Below are positions 36,437 to 45,077 of a stretch of 64,000 nt of DNA, in pieces. Each line of letters starts with the position of its first letter. Position 1 is the stretch's first letter. The stretch lies in assembly GCF_030388665.1 (NCBI RefSeq), contig NZ_CP128846.1, forward strand, positions 8,404,001 through 8,468,000, written 5' to 3'. This DNA is from Streptomyces flavofungini. Its GTDB lineage: Bacteria; Actinomycetota; Actinomycetes; Streptomycetales; Streptomycetaceae. The notes under the pieces were generated by a model. That model made no database searches and was not told the DNA's origin. It was given only the letters and a program-made list of their open reading frames with translations. A program made the position numbers and the translations under genes.

Positions 36437-37763
36437 CTTCCGGTACCACGTGCTGGAACAGCTCCCATGACTCGTCCGGCACCAGCCATCTACATGGTCG
36501 AGGTGCTTCCGGGGAAGCCGTGGCGTGCGGTACGCCGATTCGCTGGCCATGTCGCCGCCGGATTTCGACCCGCTGGCCGACGCACTGGCCGCACCGCCGA
36601 CGCTGATCGACTCGATACTGGACGAACTGACCACAGAGGCCCTAGAACGGCATCAGCCCACCGTGGTGCTGTTGTCGGTGCCCTTCCCCGGTGCGGTCTA
36701 CGCCGCGTTCCGTATCGCGCAGTCCATCAAGCGTCGCCGCCCCGACCCGCCGGTGTGCCTCGGCGGCGGCTACGTCAACACCGAGCTGCGGGAACTGGCC
36801 GAGCCGCGAGTGTTCGACTACGTCGACTTCGTCACCCTGGACGACGGTGAGCGCACCGCTGACCGTCTGGTGCGCACCTTCGTACGCGAAGACGGCGCCG
36901 TCCGCTAACACGCCTGGCCGGAACCGGATGTCCCCTTCGCCGAGACGGGCACGCCGACCTGGGACGGCCTCCCCCTGCGCAGCTACCCGTCGCTGCTCGA
37001 CACGCTCAACCCCATGCACCGGCTGTGGAGCGACGGACACTGGAACGAACTGACCATCGCCCACGGCTGCTACTGGAAGAAATGCAGCTTCTGCGATGTC
37101 TCGCTCGACTGCATCTCGCGGTACGAAACCGCGACGGCCGAGCTCCTCGTCGACCGTATGGAAGCCGAAGCCGTCGTCGCGGAAACCGGCCAGACCGGCT
37201 TCCACTTCGTGACGAAGCGGCACCGCCCAAGATGCTCAGGGCCATGGCTGAGGAACTGCTGCGTCGGCAGGTCGCCATTACCTGGTGGGGCAACATCCGT
37301 TTCGAGAAGTCCTTCACTCCGGAACTGGCACAGCTCCTCGCCGAATCTGGACGCATCGCCATTTTCCGGCGGTCTTGAAGTGGCACCCGACCGCCTGCTG
37401 AAAATGACGAAGGGCGTATCCGTTGCTCAAGCGGCGCGGGTGGCAAGGGGGTTCACGGACGCCGGTATTCTCGTGCACGCCCATCTGATGTACGGCTTCC
37501 CGACCCAGACCGTGCAGGACACCGTGGACGCGCTGGACTACGTGCGCCAGCTCTTCGAGGCCGACTGCATCCAGTCCGGCTTCTTCCACCGCTTCACCGC
37601 CACCGTGCAGTCACCGGTCGGCCAGAACCCGCAGGAGTACGGCATCACCCTCCTGCCGTCACCCGAGGGGGCCTTCGCCAAGAACGACGTGGGCTTCCAC
37701 GACCCGACGGGCACCGATCACGACGCCATGGGCGCAGCGCTTGAGAAGGCGCTGTACAACTAG
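36437..37763 (+). pseudogene. Cobalamin-binding radical SAM protein, multiply broken
   Basis: The cobalamin-binding part (36525-36905) reads PTVVLLSVPFPGAVYAAFRI and VCLGGGYVNTELRELAEPRV. An in-frame TAA at 36906-36908 replaces a likely TAC. The radical SAM cysteines follow in HGCYWKKCSFCDVSLDC. A one-base deletion in GTGAC (37209-37213) shifts the frame, and an extra T in TTTT (37362-37365) restores it, so AAPPKMLRAMAEELLRRQVA is read in another frame. The 3' end (EKALYN) is cut where IS-end-like sequence (TAGTACTCCAG) begins. The N-terminus is also degraded. Confidence 0.85.
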
Positions 37764-37771
37764 TACTCCAG

Positions 37772-37977
37772 TCAGAAATCGTTGCCTGAGCTGGTTCTTC
37801 TTCGGTAGTGGCAGTGCCGTGCTGTGGCCTGATGGTGTCTGCGCCAGTGGGACCAGTTCGGGGCGTGTGTGATGGTGCCGCCTCGGGGCTCGGGGCGGGG
37901 AAGCAGTACGTCCAGGAGCCGCCGGACCTCTGCCACGGTGAGGTGGATGGTGTTGGTGATGTCGTTTCTGCTGCCCC
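37772..37977 (-). pseudogene. C-terminal fragment of a transposase
   Basis: The minus-strand frame ending at a TGA at 37772 reads NTIHLTVAEVRRLLDVLLPR and NWSHWRRHHQATARHCHYRR, typical of the C-terminus of Streptomyces IS4/IS701-like transposases. The IS end lies at 37760-37775 and abuts the radical SAM remnant, which it probably interrupted. Confidence 0.6.
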
Positions 37978-38031
37978 CTTTTCGGCGGCCTGGGCCGCGA
38001 GGACGGCCAGGAAAGCGCGGGCGAGCATGGC

Positions 38032-38157
38032 CAGGAGCGCAACACCGTCGAGCGGTGCATCAACAAGCTCACGCAATGGCGCGGCCTGGCCACCCGCTAC
38101 GACAAGACCGACACCGCCGGACTCCACCTCGCCGCCATCATCTGGTCAGCACGGTGA
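38032..38157 (+). pseudogene. C-terminal fragment of an IS5-family transposase
   Basis: The frame reads RNTVERCINKLTQWRGLATR then YDKTDTAGLHLAAIIWSAR and stops. This is the conserved C-terminal block with the catalytic glutamate (VER) of IS5-family transposases. The matching N-terminal part is found on the opposite strand at 40300-41033. A GATCGTT motif occurs near both outer ends. Confidence 0.75.
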
Positions 38158-38651
38158 CCCGCAGGAAACGATCTAGCTGTCTTGCGGCACTTGCTGCCGC
38201 TCTGCCTCACCTGGATTGCTGCGACGCCCGGGTCTTCGCGACGGTGGCGTGAAACGGCGTCCGTAAGGCGACCACCAGGCGCGGTCTTCACGCCCGATGC
38301 CACTGTCTGCAAACCTCCCGGGCCGAGCGCCCGGTGCCCGCCTGGGCGCGGTTCATCCGAACGGAGCCTGCATCAGCGCCGCCCGTTGCCACAGCTGGCG
38401 TCCGAGGCCGATTCGGAGCCGGAGGACCGTGGAGGCGTTGTGCCGTGTCGTCCCCCGCGCGACTTCTACGGACCGGGTGCTCGAGCGGTCAATACGTCGT
38501 GCCGTCAGACAGGCATTACGTATTGAGCAGTTGCGGAGGCGCGAGCTCAACCCGTGTAGCAAGCAAGGGGCTTAGGTCCTCTGTTTCTCAAATTGCCTCA
38601 GGATAGGGCGAGATACCCCTGGTGATGTGAGTTCCCTCACCTTGGCGTGAT
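38158..38651. other. About 490 bp without recognisable gene
   Basis: Several short frames exist; the minus-strand frame 38353-38562 (SSTRSVEVARGTTRHNAS, LRLRIGLGRQLWQRAALM) is protein-like but unassigned. GC content falls towards the right end, where the next gene's promoter begins. Confidence 0.4.
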
Positions 38652-38680
38652 TTGAAACAGGGTCACCTGAGGGATACGGT
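38652..38680 (+). promoter_or_regulatory. HrdB-like promoter of the small secreted protein gene
   Basis: TTGAAA (38652-38657) and TACGGT (38675-38680) are separated by 17 bp, a near-ideal housekeeping promoter. Transcription would give a leader of about 140 nt. Confidence 0.5.
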
Positions 38681-38827
38681 TCGTAATGCCCGCTCGGAGG
38701 TTCTGACCAAACCATCGAGGGCTCAACGCAAGAAGCAGGGGGGAACCAGGCGAAGCCGAAAGGTTTCGCAGGCCGTTGGCTTCGTCGGGCTCCACCCCTG
38801 CGCGCTATCACGCAAAGGGAAGTGTAC

Positions 38828-39373
38828 GTGAACCGTATGCGTCTTCGGACCGCTTTCGTGTCCACTGTCTGTGCCGCCGCCGTCGGTGTTTCCGGTATCG
38901 GTATCGCCAACGCTGCTGCTCCTCGGGATGCTCGCCCAACGGCCGCCGTATCCACGGACGGCGTCACGGAACAGCAGCTCGACGAACTCGCGGGCTACCT
39001 TGAGGCGATATTCGACGGCAAGATCTACGATGCCGAGGGCATCTTCGACTACGACAAGACCCGTGCCGAGTACGGCGCGGACCTCGCCGATGCCCTGGCC
39101 GAAGAGTTCGCGGGCCTGAACAAGTCGGAATCCAAGCGCGTCAAGCGCAGCTATGCCTCCTGCGTCCTCAGGGGCGTTGGCCTGGGCGGCCTCGTGGGCT
39201 CCAGTACCGCCATCGTGAATGCCATCAAGGGCAAGCACTGGAAGCAGGCGGCCAAGCTGATCACCAAGGAAGCCGCTAAGCGGGGAATCAAGATTGGCGT
39301 GAAGGGCGGTGTCGTCGGCCTCGCGTCCGCGCTGGGCGGCTATGCCGTCTGGTGTGCGATGCCGTGGAGCTAG
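38828..39373 (+). CDS. Secreted protein with glycine-rich, bacteriocin-like C-terminus
   Basis: A 181-residue protein from the GTG at 38828 with AAGGGAAG upstream. A clear signal peptide (FVSTVCAAAVGVSGIGIANA) ends in an ANA-A site. The mature N-terminal half is acidic (YLEAIFDGKIYDAEGIFDYD); the C-terminal 65 residues are basic and glycine-rich with alternating hydrophobic segments (LRGVGLGGLVGSSTAIVNAI, GVKGGVVGLASALGGYAVWC). Two mature cysteines could form a disulphide. The composition suggests a membrane-active peptide released from an acidic proregion, but no homologue is recognised. GC content is lower than neighbours and the gene lies next to IS remnants, suggesting transfer. Confidence 0.7.
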   Translation: MNRMRLRTAFVSTVCAAAVGVSGIGIANAAAPRDARPTAAVSTDGVTEQQLDELAGYLEAIFDGKIYDAEGIFDYDKTRAEYGADLADALAEEFAGLNKSESKRVKRSYASCVLRGVGLGGLVGSSTAIVNAIKGKHWKQAAKLITKEAAKRGIKIGVKGGVVGLASALGGYAVWCAMPWS

Positions 39374-39412
39374 CCTCCGACTGGCCGCGGGTGTAGTGGC
39401 ATAACCGCGCGG

Positions 39413-39452
39413 AAGCCGGGTGGATGGGCACATGCAGCCATCCACCCGGCTT
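39413..39452. terminator. 15-bp perfect hairpin between convergent genes
   Basis: AAGCCGGGTGGATGG (39413-39427) pairs with CCATCCACCCGGCTT (39438-39452), with A/T ends that give U-runs in both directions. It terminates the secreted-protein gene and the convergent regulator gene. Confidence 0.85.
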
Positions 39453-39761
39453 TCAGGGAATGTCGCTTTGCACGACCAGGCGAAGGTGCGCGAGGTATTC
39501 CTCGAACCGCTCACGTCCGGACTCCGAGAGCCGGACCTGTGTCACCGGCCGACGCCGCTCACGCAGCTTTGCGATCTCCACCAGCTCATCCTTCTCCAGG
39601 ATGCCCAGCTGGCGCGACAACTCGGCGGCGGACAGGTCCAGCGCCTCGCGCAGGTCGGCGAAGGTCACCTGCTGAACATGGCGCAGAGTGCCGAGAATCG
39701 CCAAGCGAACGGGGGAGTGCATCACCGTCACGAGGCGCGTGCGTGGGTGCTCGCTCGCCAT
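39453..39761 (-). CDS. Winged-helix transcriptional regulator
   Basis: A 102-residue one-domain regulator from the ATG at 39761: MHSPVRLAILGTLRHVQQVT, FADLREALDLSAAELSRQLG and a wing with KLRERRRPVTQVRLSESGRE. It matches the ArsR/MarR-like winged-helix group (HTH_34). Its start follows the stop of the upstream membrane protein gene by 2 bp, so the two are coupled. Confidence 0.82.
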   Translation of the reverse strand: MASEHPRTRLVTVMHSPVRLAILGTLRHVQQVTFADLREALDLSAAELSRQLGILEKDELVEIAKLRERRRPVTQVRLSESGRERFEEYLAHLRLVVQSDIP

Positions 39762-39763
39762 GC

Positions 39764-40177
39764 TCAGCGCCTCCACCGCAGCACGAGGTAGATCAGGAAG
39801 CCGGCGGTCGGCAGCGCCGCTGCGGTCAGTGCCGCCGCCAGAGGCGCTGGGCTGTCCCAGAGAATCTTGGACCCCGGGGCGCCGAGCATCACGGTGGCGA
39901 AGACCAACGTCGCGTTCTCCGCCGTGGAGTGCGGCCTGCGGCGTGTGGCGCTCAGATGGAACCAGTACCACCCCATCATCAGTGCCACGGCCGCCAGGAG
40001 AGTCAGAACACCCAGTGCGGCTGGGGTGCTGTGGGTGCTGGCGACGGCCAATCCGGACAGCAAGGCGGCGGCAGAGGCCACCCCCAGGACGCGCTCACCG
40101 GCCCCGGCGGGCTTGTTCAGTTTGGGGGCTCCATCGATGAACCCCAGCTGGCCGGCCGCATCAAGCTCTCGCTCCAA
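39764..40177 (-). CDS. Membrane protein coupled to the regulator
   Basis: A 137-residue protein with four predicted membrane helices (VLGVASAAALLSGLAVAS, AALGVLTLLAAVALMMGWYW, NATLVFATVMLGAPGSKIL, TAAALPTAGFLIYLVLRW). It starts at a TTG preceded by GGAGGG. Function unknown; as first gene of a membrane protein-regulator pair it may be a sensor or permease. An 8-bp inverted repeat lies upstream. Confidence 0.7.
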   Translation of the reverse strand: MERELDAAGQLGFIDGAPKLNKPAGAGERVLGVASAAALLSGLAVASTHSTPAALGVLTLLAAVALMMGWYWFHLSATRRRPHSTAENATLVFATVMLGAPGSKILWDSPAPLAAALTAAALPTAGFLIYLVLRWRR

Positions 40178-40223
40178 GACTGATCCCTCCTGCGGAACGC
40201 TTCCTTTCAGTTACGAGACTCGC

Positions 40224-40250
40224 ATCTAGTTTCTGAAATGGCAACTAGAT
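40224..40250. promoter_or_regulatory. Inverted repeat in the membrane protein/regulator promoter
   Basis: ATCTAGTT (40224-40231) and AACTAGAT (40243-40250) form a perfect 8-bp inverted repeat with an 11-bp centre, 47-73 bp upstream of the TTG start. It is the likely operator of the coupled winged-helix regulator. Confidence 0.5.
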
Positions 40251-40299
40251 AGTGCCGTCCGACCCCACCCGTGGCACGCCGCTTTCGCAGGGCGAGGCA

Positions 40300-41033
40300 G
40301 GGCCTGGCCGGCCCTCCGCCCGCTTCCGGCAGGACGGCCTGAAGGCGGCGGCCGGCCGCCGCGACTGCCCAGCCGGTGACGGTTCACGGTCTGGTCCGCG
40401 GGCCGCGGACGACTGCCCGGATTGCGCGGTGCCGAAGATGCCGGCGGATCGCCCGGGACGAATACGCCTTGTCCGCGAGGACAACAGCCGGTGCAGTCCG
40501 AGGCCTGCCTGCCGGCCGGGGTACTCGGATCCGGGCCATGACCTGCTCGAATGCGGGTGCGTCGCCAGCCTGCCCAGGCGTGATGACGCATGCGAGCGGC
40601 CGGCAGAGGCCGTCGGCCGCGCGGTGGATCTTGGTGGTCAGTCCGCCGCGGGACCGTCCGAGGGCATGGTCGTCCGGTTCGTCAGCCGGCGCCCCTTGTG
40701 ACGGGTCCCGGCGGCGTGCTGGTGAGCCCGGACGATGGTGGAGTCGACCGCGACGACCCAGTCGAGGTCGCTGTCGGCGTCGGCTTGGGCGAACAGGGCG
40801 GTGAAGACCTTCTCCCAGGTGCCCTCGGCGGCCCACATCCGCAGCCGGTTGTGGGCGCCCTTCCAGGAACCGAAGTGCTCGGGCAGGTCCATCCACGGCG
40901 TCCCGGTGCGGTACTTCTTGAACGCGATCGCGTCGATCACCTGCCGGTGATCCCGCCACCGCCCGCCCCGCCGAGACATCCGGTCGGGCAGCAACGGCTC
41001 AATGTGCGTCCACGGGGCATCAGTCAACGACAC
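40300..41033 (-). pseudogene. IS5-family transposase, N-terminal two thirds
   Basis: orfA runs from the GTG at 41033 (WTHIEPLLPDRMSRRGGRW to the first catalytic Asp in VVAVDSTIVRAHQHAAG) and ends at 40638. The second frame continues as EPDDHALGRSRGGLTTKIH with the second Asp in VVLADKAYSSRAIRRHLR, the two-frame arrangement normal for this IS group. It then meets a stop at 40384; another frame carries ADQTVNRHRLGSRGGRPP before similarity is lost. The C-terminal block with the catalytic Glu is missing here. Confidence 0.82.
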
Positions 41034-41204
41034 ACATCAACCAACGATCAGATGATCCTCAGGAAGCGGCCTACATGCACGGCATCGTCCTCGACGAGGA
41101 TGTGCGCCGCCGGTTCCGGGCCGAGTACCGCGCTCGACCGTGCCCAGGCACGTCGTCGCACGGGCGCCGGCCGCGCGCGGATGAACTGAGGTCCTCGGCG
41201 CGGG

Positions 41205-41294
41205 GTGTGGGCCAGACTTCACCGCCTGGTCCTCGATGAACCGGGATCCCGGGGCGAGCTGGACTGGTCCCGGTGCGCGAAGAGATGCCTCGTG
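41205..41294 (+). pseudogene. Fragment of a second IS5-type transposase
   Basis: The plus-strand frame reads VWARLHRLVLDEPGSRGELD then WSRCAK, like the segment just before the first catalytic Asp of other IS5-group transposases. Only about 30 codons survive. The rest of 41034-41297 has no recognisable gene. Confidence 0.45.
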
Positions 41295-41297
41295 ATG

Positions 41298-41561
41298 TCA
41301 GCGTCGCCCTTTGAGGCGATCGAGGCCCGCGACACCCACGGCGGCGAGAGCGACCTGGATGATGATTTCGATCCAGTCGACGCCCTTGGTATCGGCGACG
41401 CCGACGGCACCGGCGATCGCGGTGCCGACCAGGGCGGCGGCGATGCCGACGGCGAGGGTCCACAGGATGCCGATGTGCTGACGGCCCGGGAGGACGAGGC
41501 GGCCCAGGACTCCGATCACTGTGCCGATCACGATGGCGGTGATGATCCCTGAGATCTCCAT
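41298..41561 (-). CDS. GlsB/YeaQ/YmgE family stress membrane protein
   Basis: An 87-residue protein from the ATG at 41561 (GGAAGG site) with the transglycosylase-associated signature IITAIVIGTVIGVLGRLVLP followed by HIGILWTLAVGIAAALVGTA and a third helix IIIQVALAAVGVAGL. These small membrane proteins are induced by general stress in many bacteria. Confidence 0.85.
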   Translation of the reverse strand: MEISGIITAIVIGTVIGVLGRLVLPGRQHIGILWTLAVGIAAALVGTAIAGAVGVADTKGVDWIEIIIQVALAAVGVAGLDRLKGRR

Positions 41562-41847
41562 GTGTCTGCCTTCCGTGAGTCGATGTGAGCTGCCAGCGCT
41601 CCAGGTGCCCCGCCACGGCCCGAGCATGCTTGCGCGTATCGGGTGGACATCGTGCCGTGGGGACCGGGCCGGTCCTTGTCCGCTCTGCCCACGGCGTCGT
41701 CTGAGCCCCTCAGGAGGGCGAGGGCGCCGCAGTCAGCAGGCTGTTGTCTCGCCCGACGTCATCGAGGTCGCGCAGGCGTCCTCGATGCCGGGGGAGGGCG
41801 GCTCGGCTGCCTGTTAAAGGTGCTGTGAGCTGGGGAACCCAGTCGGT

Positions 41848-43314
41848 ATGTCGCTGGATCATTCGCGAGCCCCCGTGCTGGAAGCTGTCGACGCCTACCA
41901 TCGGCGGGGCGTGCTGTCGTTCTCGCCGCCGGGGCACAAGCAGGGACTGGGAGTGGACCCTGCCGTCCGGCTCCTGCTGGGGGAGTCGGTCTTCCAGCAC
42001 GACCTGCTGGCAACAGGCGGTCTGGACGACCGGCGGACGCGGGGCGGCTACCTTGAGGAAGCCGAGCAATTGATGGCCGATGCCGTCCACGCCGACCACA
42101 CGTTCTTCACCACGTGCGGTAGTTCCCTTTCGGTCAAGGCGGCCATGCTGGCGGTGGCCGGCCCGGAACAGCAGCTGTTGATCGGGCGGGACGCCCACAA
42201 ATCGGTGGTGGCGGCGCTGATCCTTTCGGGGATCGAGCCCGTGTGGGTGGAGCCGCGCTGGGACGAGGAGCGCCATCTGGCTCACCCTCCCTCCGCGCAG
42301 GAGTACGCGGATGCTTTCGCAGCCCACCCCGGCGCCAGGGGTGCTGTGGTGACCAGCCCCACGCCGTACGGAAGCAGCGCGGACCTGCGTGGCATCGCCG
42401 AGGTGTGTCACGGGCGGGGCCGCCCGCTCATCGTGGACGAGGCATGGGGCGCCCATCTGCCGTTTCACTCGGACCTGCCCACATGGGCGATGGACGCGGG
42501 CGCGGATGTCTGCGTGACGAGCATTCACAAAATGGGCAGTGGCCTGGAACAGGGGTCGGTCTTCCACCTGCAGGGAGACCTCGTCAAGGCCGAGGTCCTG
42601 AAGAACCGAGCGGACCTCCTGGGAACCACGAGCCCTTCCGTGCTCATCTACGCGGCCCTGGACGGCTGGCGCCGGCAGATGGCGCTGAACGGCCATGCGC
42701 TGATCAGCCACGCGCTGAAGACCGCAGGCGAACTCCGCGCGGGCATCGAGGAAATCGAGGGCCTGCACGTCAACGATGCGCGTGACTTCTGCGGACCCGG
42801 GCTTGCCGACGGCTTCGACCCCCTCCCGGTCGTCGTCGACCTTTCTGCCCGCGACGTGTCGGGGTACCGGGTGGCGGACTGGCTGCGCGAGCGGCGCTCC
42901 ATCAGTGTGCACCTGGCCGACCACCGGCGTATCAATGTCCAGATCACGCACGCCGACGGTGCCGCCACCACAAGGCCCCTGCTGGAGGCGCTGCGTGCGG
43001 TCGTCCGCGCGGCGGCGGACTGGGACGAGGAGCCGCAGGTGGCGGTGCCCTCTGCGGCGGGTCTGCGGATGGAGCAGGCATGTCTGCCGCGCGACGCCTT
43101 CTTCGCCGCCACGGAAGACGTGCCGCTCAGCGCTGCTCCAGGTCGCGTCGCGGCGGAGATGGTGACGCCGTACCCGCCGGGCATTCCGGCGATCCTGCCC
43201 GGCGAACGGCTGACGGAGCCTGTCCTTGCCTACCTGCGGACTGGTGTGAAAGCCGGTATGCATCTGCCGGACGCCGCTGACCCTGAATTCCGCACCGTCC
43301 GCGTGGTCAAGTGA
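41848..43314 (+). CDS. Orn/Lys/Arg decarboxylase family PLP enzyme
   Basis: A 488-residue fold-type I PLP enzyme of the YaaO/SpeA group: SFSPPGHKQGLGVDPAV near the N-terminus, substrate/cofactor segment TTCGSSLSVKAAML, Asp in RPLIVDEAWGAHLPFH and the PLP lysine in VCVTSIHKMGSGLEQGSV. The C-terminal domain is complete. It would decarboxylate a basic amino acid to a polyamine, consuming protons; which amino acid is unknown. The ATG has no strong ribosome site. Confidence 0.87.
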   Translation: MSLDHSRAPVLEAVDAYHRRGVLSFSPPGHKQGLGVDPAVRLLLGESVFQHDLLATGGLDDRRTRGGYLEEAEQLMADAVHADHTFFTTCGSSLSVKAAMLAVAGPEQQLLIGRDAHKSVVAALILSGIEPVWVEPRWDEERHLAHPPSAQEYADAFAAHPGARGAVVTSPTPYGSSADLRGIAEVCHGRGRPLIVDEAWGAHLPFHSDLPTWAMDAGADVCVTSIHKMGSGLEQGSVFHLQGDLVKAEVLKNRADLLGTTSPSVLIYAALDGWRRQMALNGHALISHALKTAGELRAGIEEIEGLHVNDARDFCGPGLADGFDPLPVVVDLSARDVSGYRVADWLRERRSISVHLADHRRINVQITHADGAATTRPLLEALRAVVRAAADWDEEPQVAVPSAAGLRMEQACLPRDAFFAATEDVPLSAAPGRVAAEMVTPYPPGIPAILPGERLTEPVLAYLRTGVKAGMHLPDAADPEFRTVRVVK

Positions 43315-43404
43315 GCGGTGTGCATCGTGTGAGTGGTGTGCGTCGTGAAATCGCCGATCATGGGTCTGACGTGAGTGACGATTCGGGTACTCGTGCCGGT
43401 CGGC

Positions 43405-43452
43405 GGCTCATGACCATGCCGTAGATCAGGCTCATGACATTGCCGTAGATCA
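43405..43452. repeat. Two tandem 24-bp repeats
   Basis: GGCTCATGACCATGCCGTAG plus ATCA (43405-43428) is followed at once by a copy with two substitutions (43429-43452). It lies between the decarboxylase and the HdeD remnant. Confidence 0.75.
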
Positions 43453-43483
43453 TCGGGCAGGCCCGCTTCCGGCGGTCTGCCGG

Positions 43484-43840
<357 letters not shown>

Positions 43841-44208
43841 GCCGAGCGGCGGCCTCTGTCCGGCTCCCAACCGCACCCCAGCACTGATCGCGGCGCAGAC
43901 TCCGGCCACCCCGCTCCCGCAGACATCCGCCGTACCGGACGTCTGCGGCAGACAGCATCTGCCCGGCTGCCCGCATCGCACGGACGCGCCGTCGGCCGGC
44001 GCCGCGGCGGTGCCGCCCATGACCAGCCCCTCGGCGTCCACGACGGTCGGCCGCACCGTGCGGGATCCCGCGTCCACCACAGTCCTTCGCATGTCGCCGG
44101 AGGACCCACCGGGGTCCCGGCCACGTCGGAGCCCCGGTTTCCGTACGCAGGCCGTGGGAACCCGGCCCTCGCCCCAAGATCCTTACGGACATCGAACGGA
44201 ACGACGGC
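43841..44208. other. 368 bp of non-protein-like sequence
   Basis: Open frames persist on both strands but switch coding character several times. A minus-strand stretch from 44092 (VVDAGSRTVRPTVVDAEG) has codon bias for about 35 residues and may be a gene fragment. Nothing is assigned. Confidence 0.35.
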
Positions 44209-44840
44209 ATGACGGGACGAACGACCACGCCCGGGGCGGCAGTCGGGCCCGGACGCGACACTCCGCAAGGGGCCGTGGACCCCACCCCGGACTTCCCCGT
44301 GCACAAGCAGCAACCCCCGGGCCTGGAAAGGGACATGGAGCCGAGCCCCCGCTTCCGCGCGGAGCGCCGCAAAGCGGCGGACGAACCGGCCGGCAAGACC
44401 GCGCGCATCACCGGCGGCGACTGCGGGATCGGGCCGGGCCATCGCGCTGCTGTACGCCCGCGGAGGCGCCGACGTGGCCATCGTCTACCTCCCTGAGGAA
44501 CAACTCGATGCGGACGACACCCGGCGAATGGTCGAGGAGACGGGACGCAGGTGCCTGCCGCTTCCCGGCGACCTGAAGGACGCAGCCGTCTGCCAGGGCG
44601 TGGTGGCCCGGACGGTGGCTGAGTTCGGGAGGCTGAACATCCTGGTGGGCAACGCGGCCTGCCTGAACAGCAAACTCGAGCTGGAGCAGCTGACCGCGCA
44701 GGACTGGGACCGGACCTTCAAGACCAACGCCTATGCCCACTTCCCCCTCGTCATGGCCGCCCTGCCGCACCTCGACCCAGGGGACGCCGTCATCGCCACG
44801 GCGACGGAGGAGGCCCTCAAGGGCAGCACGAATCGTCGAT
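44209..44840 (+). pseudogene. SDR oxidoreductase, frameshifted and truncated
   Basis: The N-terminal extension and start of the Rossmann fold (PAGKTARITGGDCGIG) lie in the frame from 44209. A one-base change near 44430-44440 moves the rest to another frame (IALLYARGGADVAIVYLPEE, GRLNILVGNAACLNSKLELE, DAVIATATEEALKGST). It ends before the catalytic Tyr-x3-Lys, so the product would be inactive. The family is the YhdF-type SDR with a long N-terminus found in stress islands. Confidence 0.8.
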
Positions 44841-45077
44841 GGGCCGACGACCGTCCCGGTCACCCGTCGGTGTTCCGCGTAAAAGTCATGACTTGTCGTT
44901 CGAGCTGGGGGTACACGGATTACTTCATCTCGCCCGTGTGGCGTCCCTGATCGCGTGCACGCAGGCTGATAGGGGCGGCGCGATGGGGAGTGCGGGATAC
45001 CACGAGACCCGCTTGAGGCCGCGAGAAGACCGAGATCTTCGGCGTCGCGCGGGTCATGCAGTGAGGAGACGCAGGCG

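Noticed and set aside
36906..37365. Programmed frameshift or stop readthrough in the radical SAM gene
   Set aside because: Both shifts are simple single-base changes without slippery-plus-structure context, and the gene also has a nonsense codon and a cut 3' end, so decay is the simpler reading.
37759..41300. A complete, active insertion sequence
   Set aside because: All transposase pieces are truncated or frameshifted and no full inverted-repeat pair encloses them.
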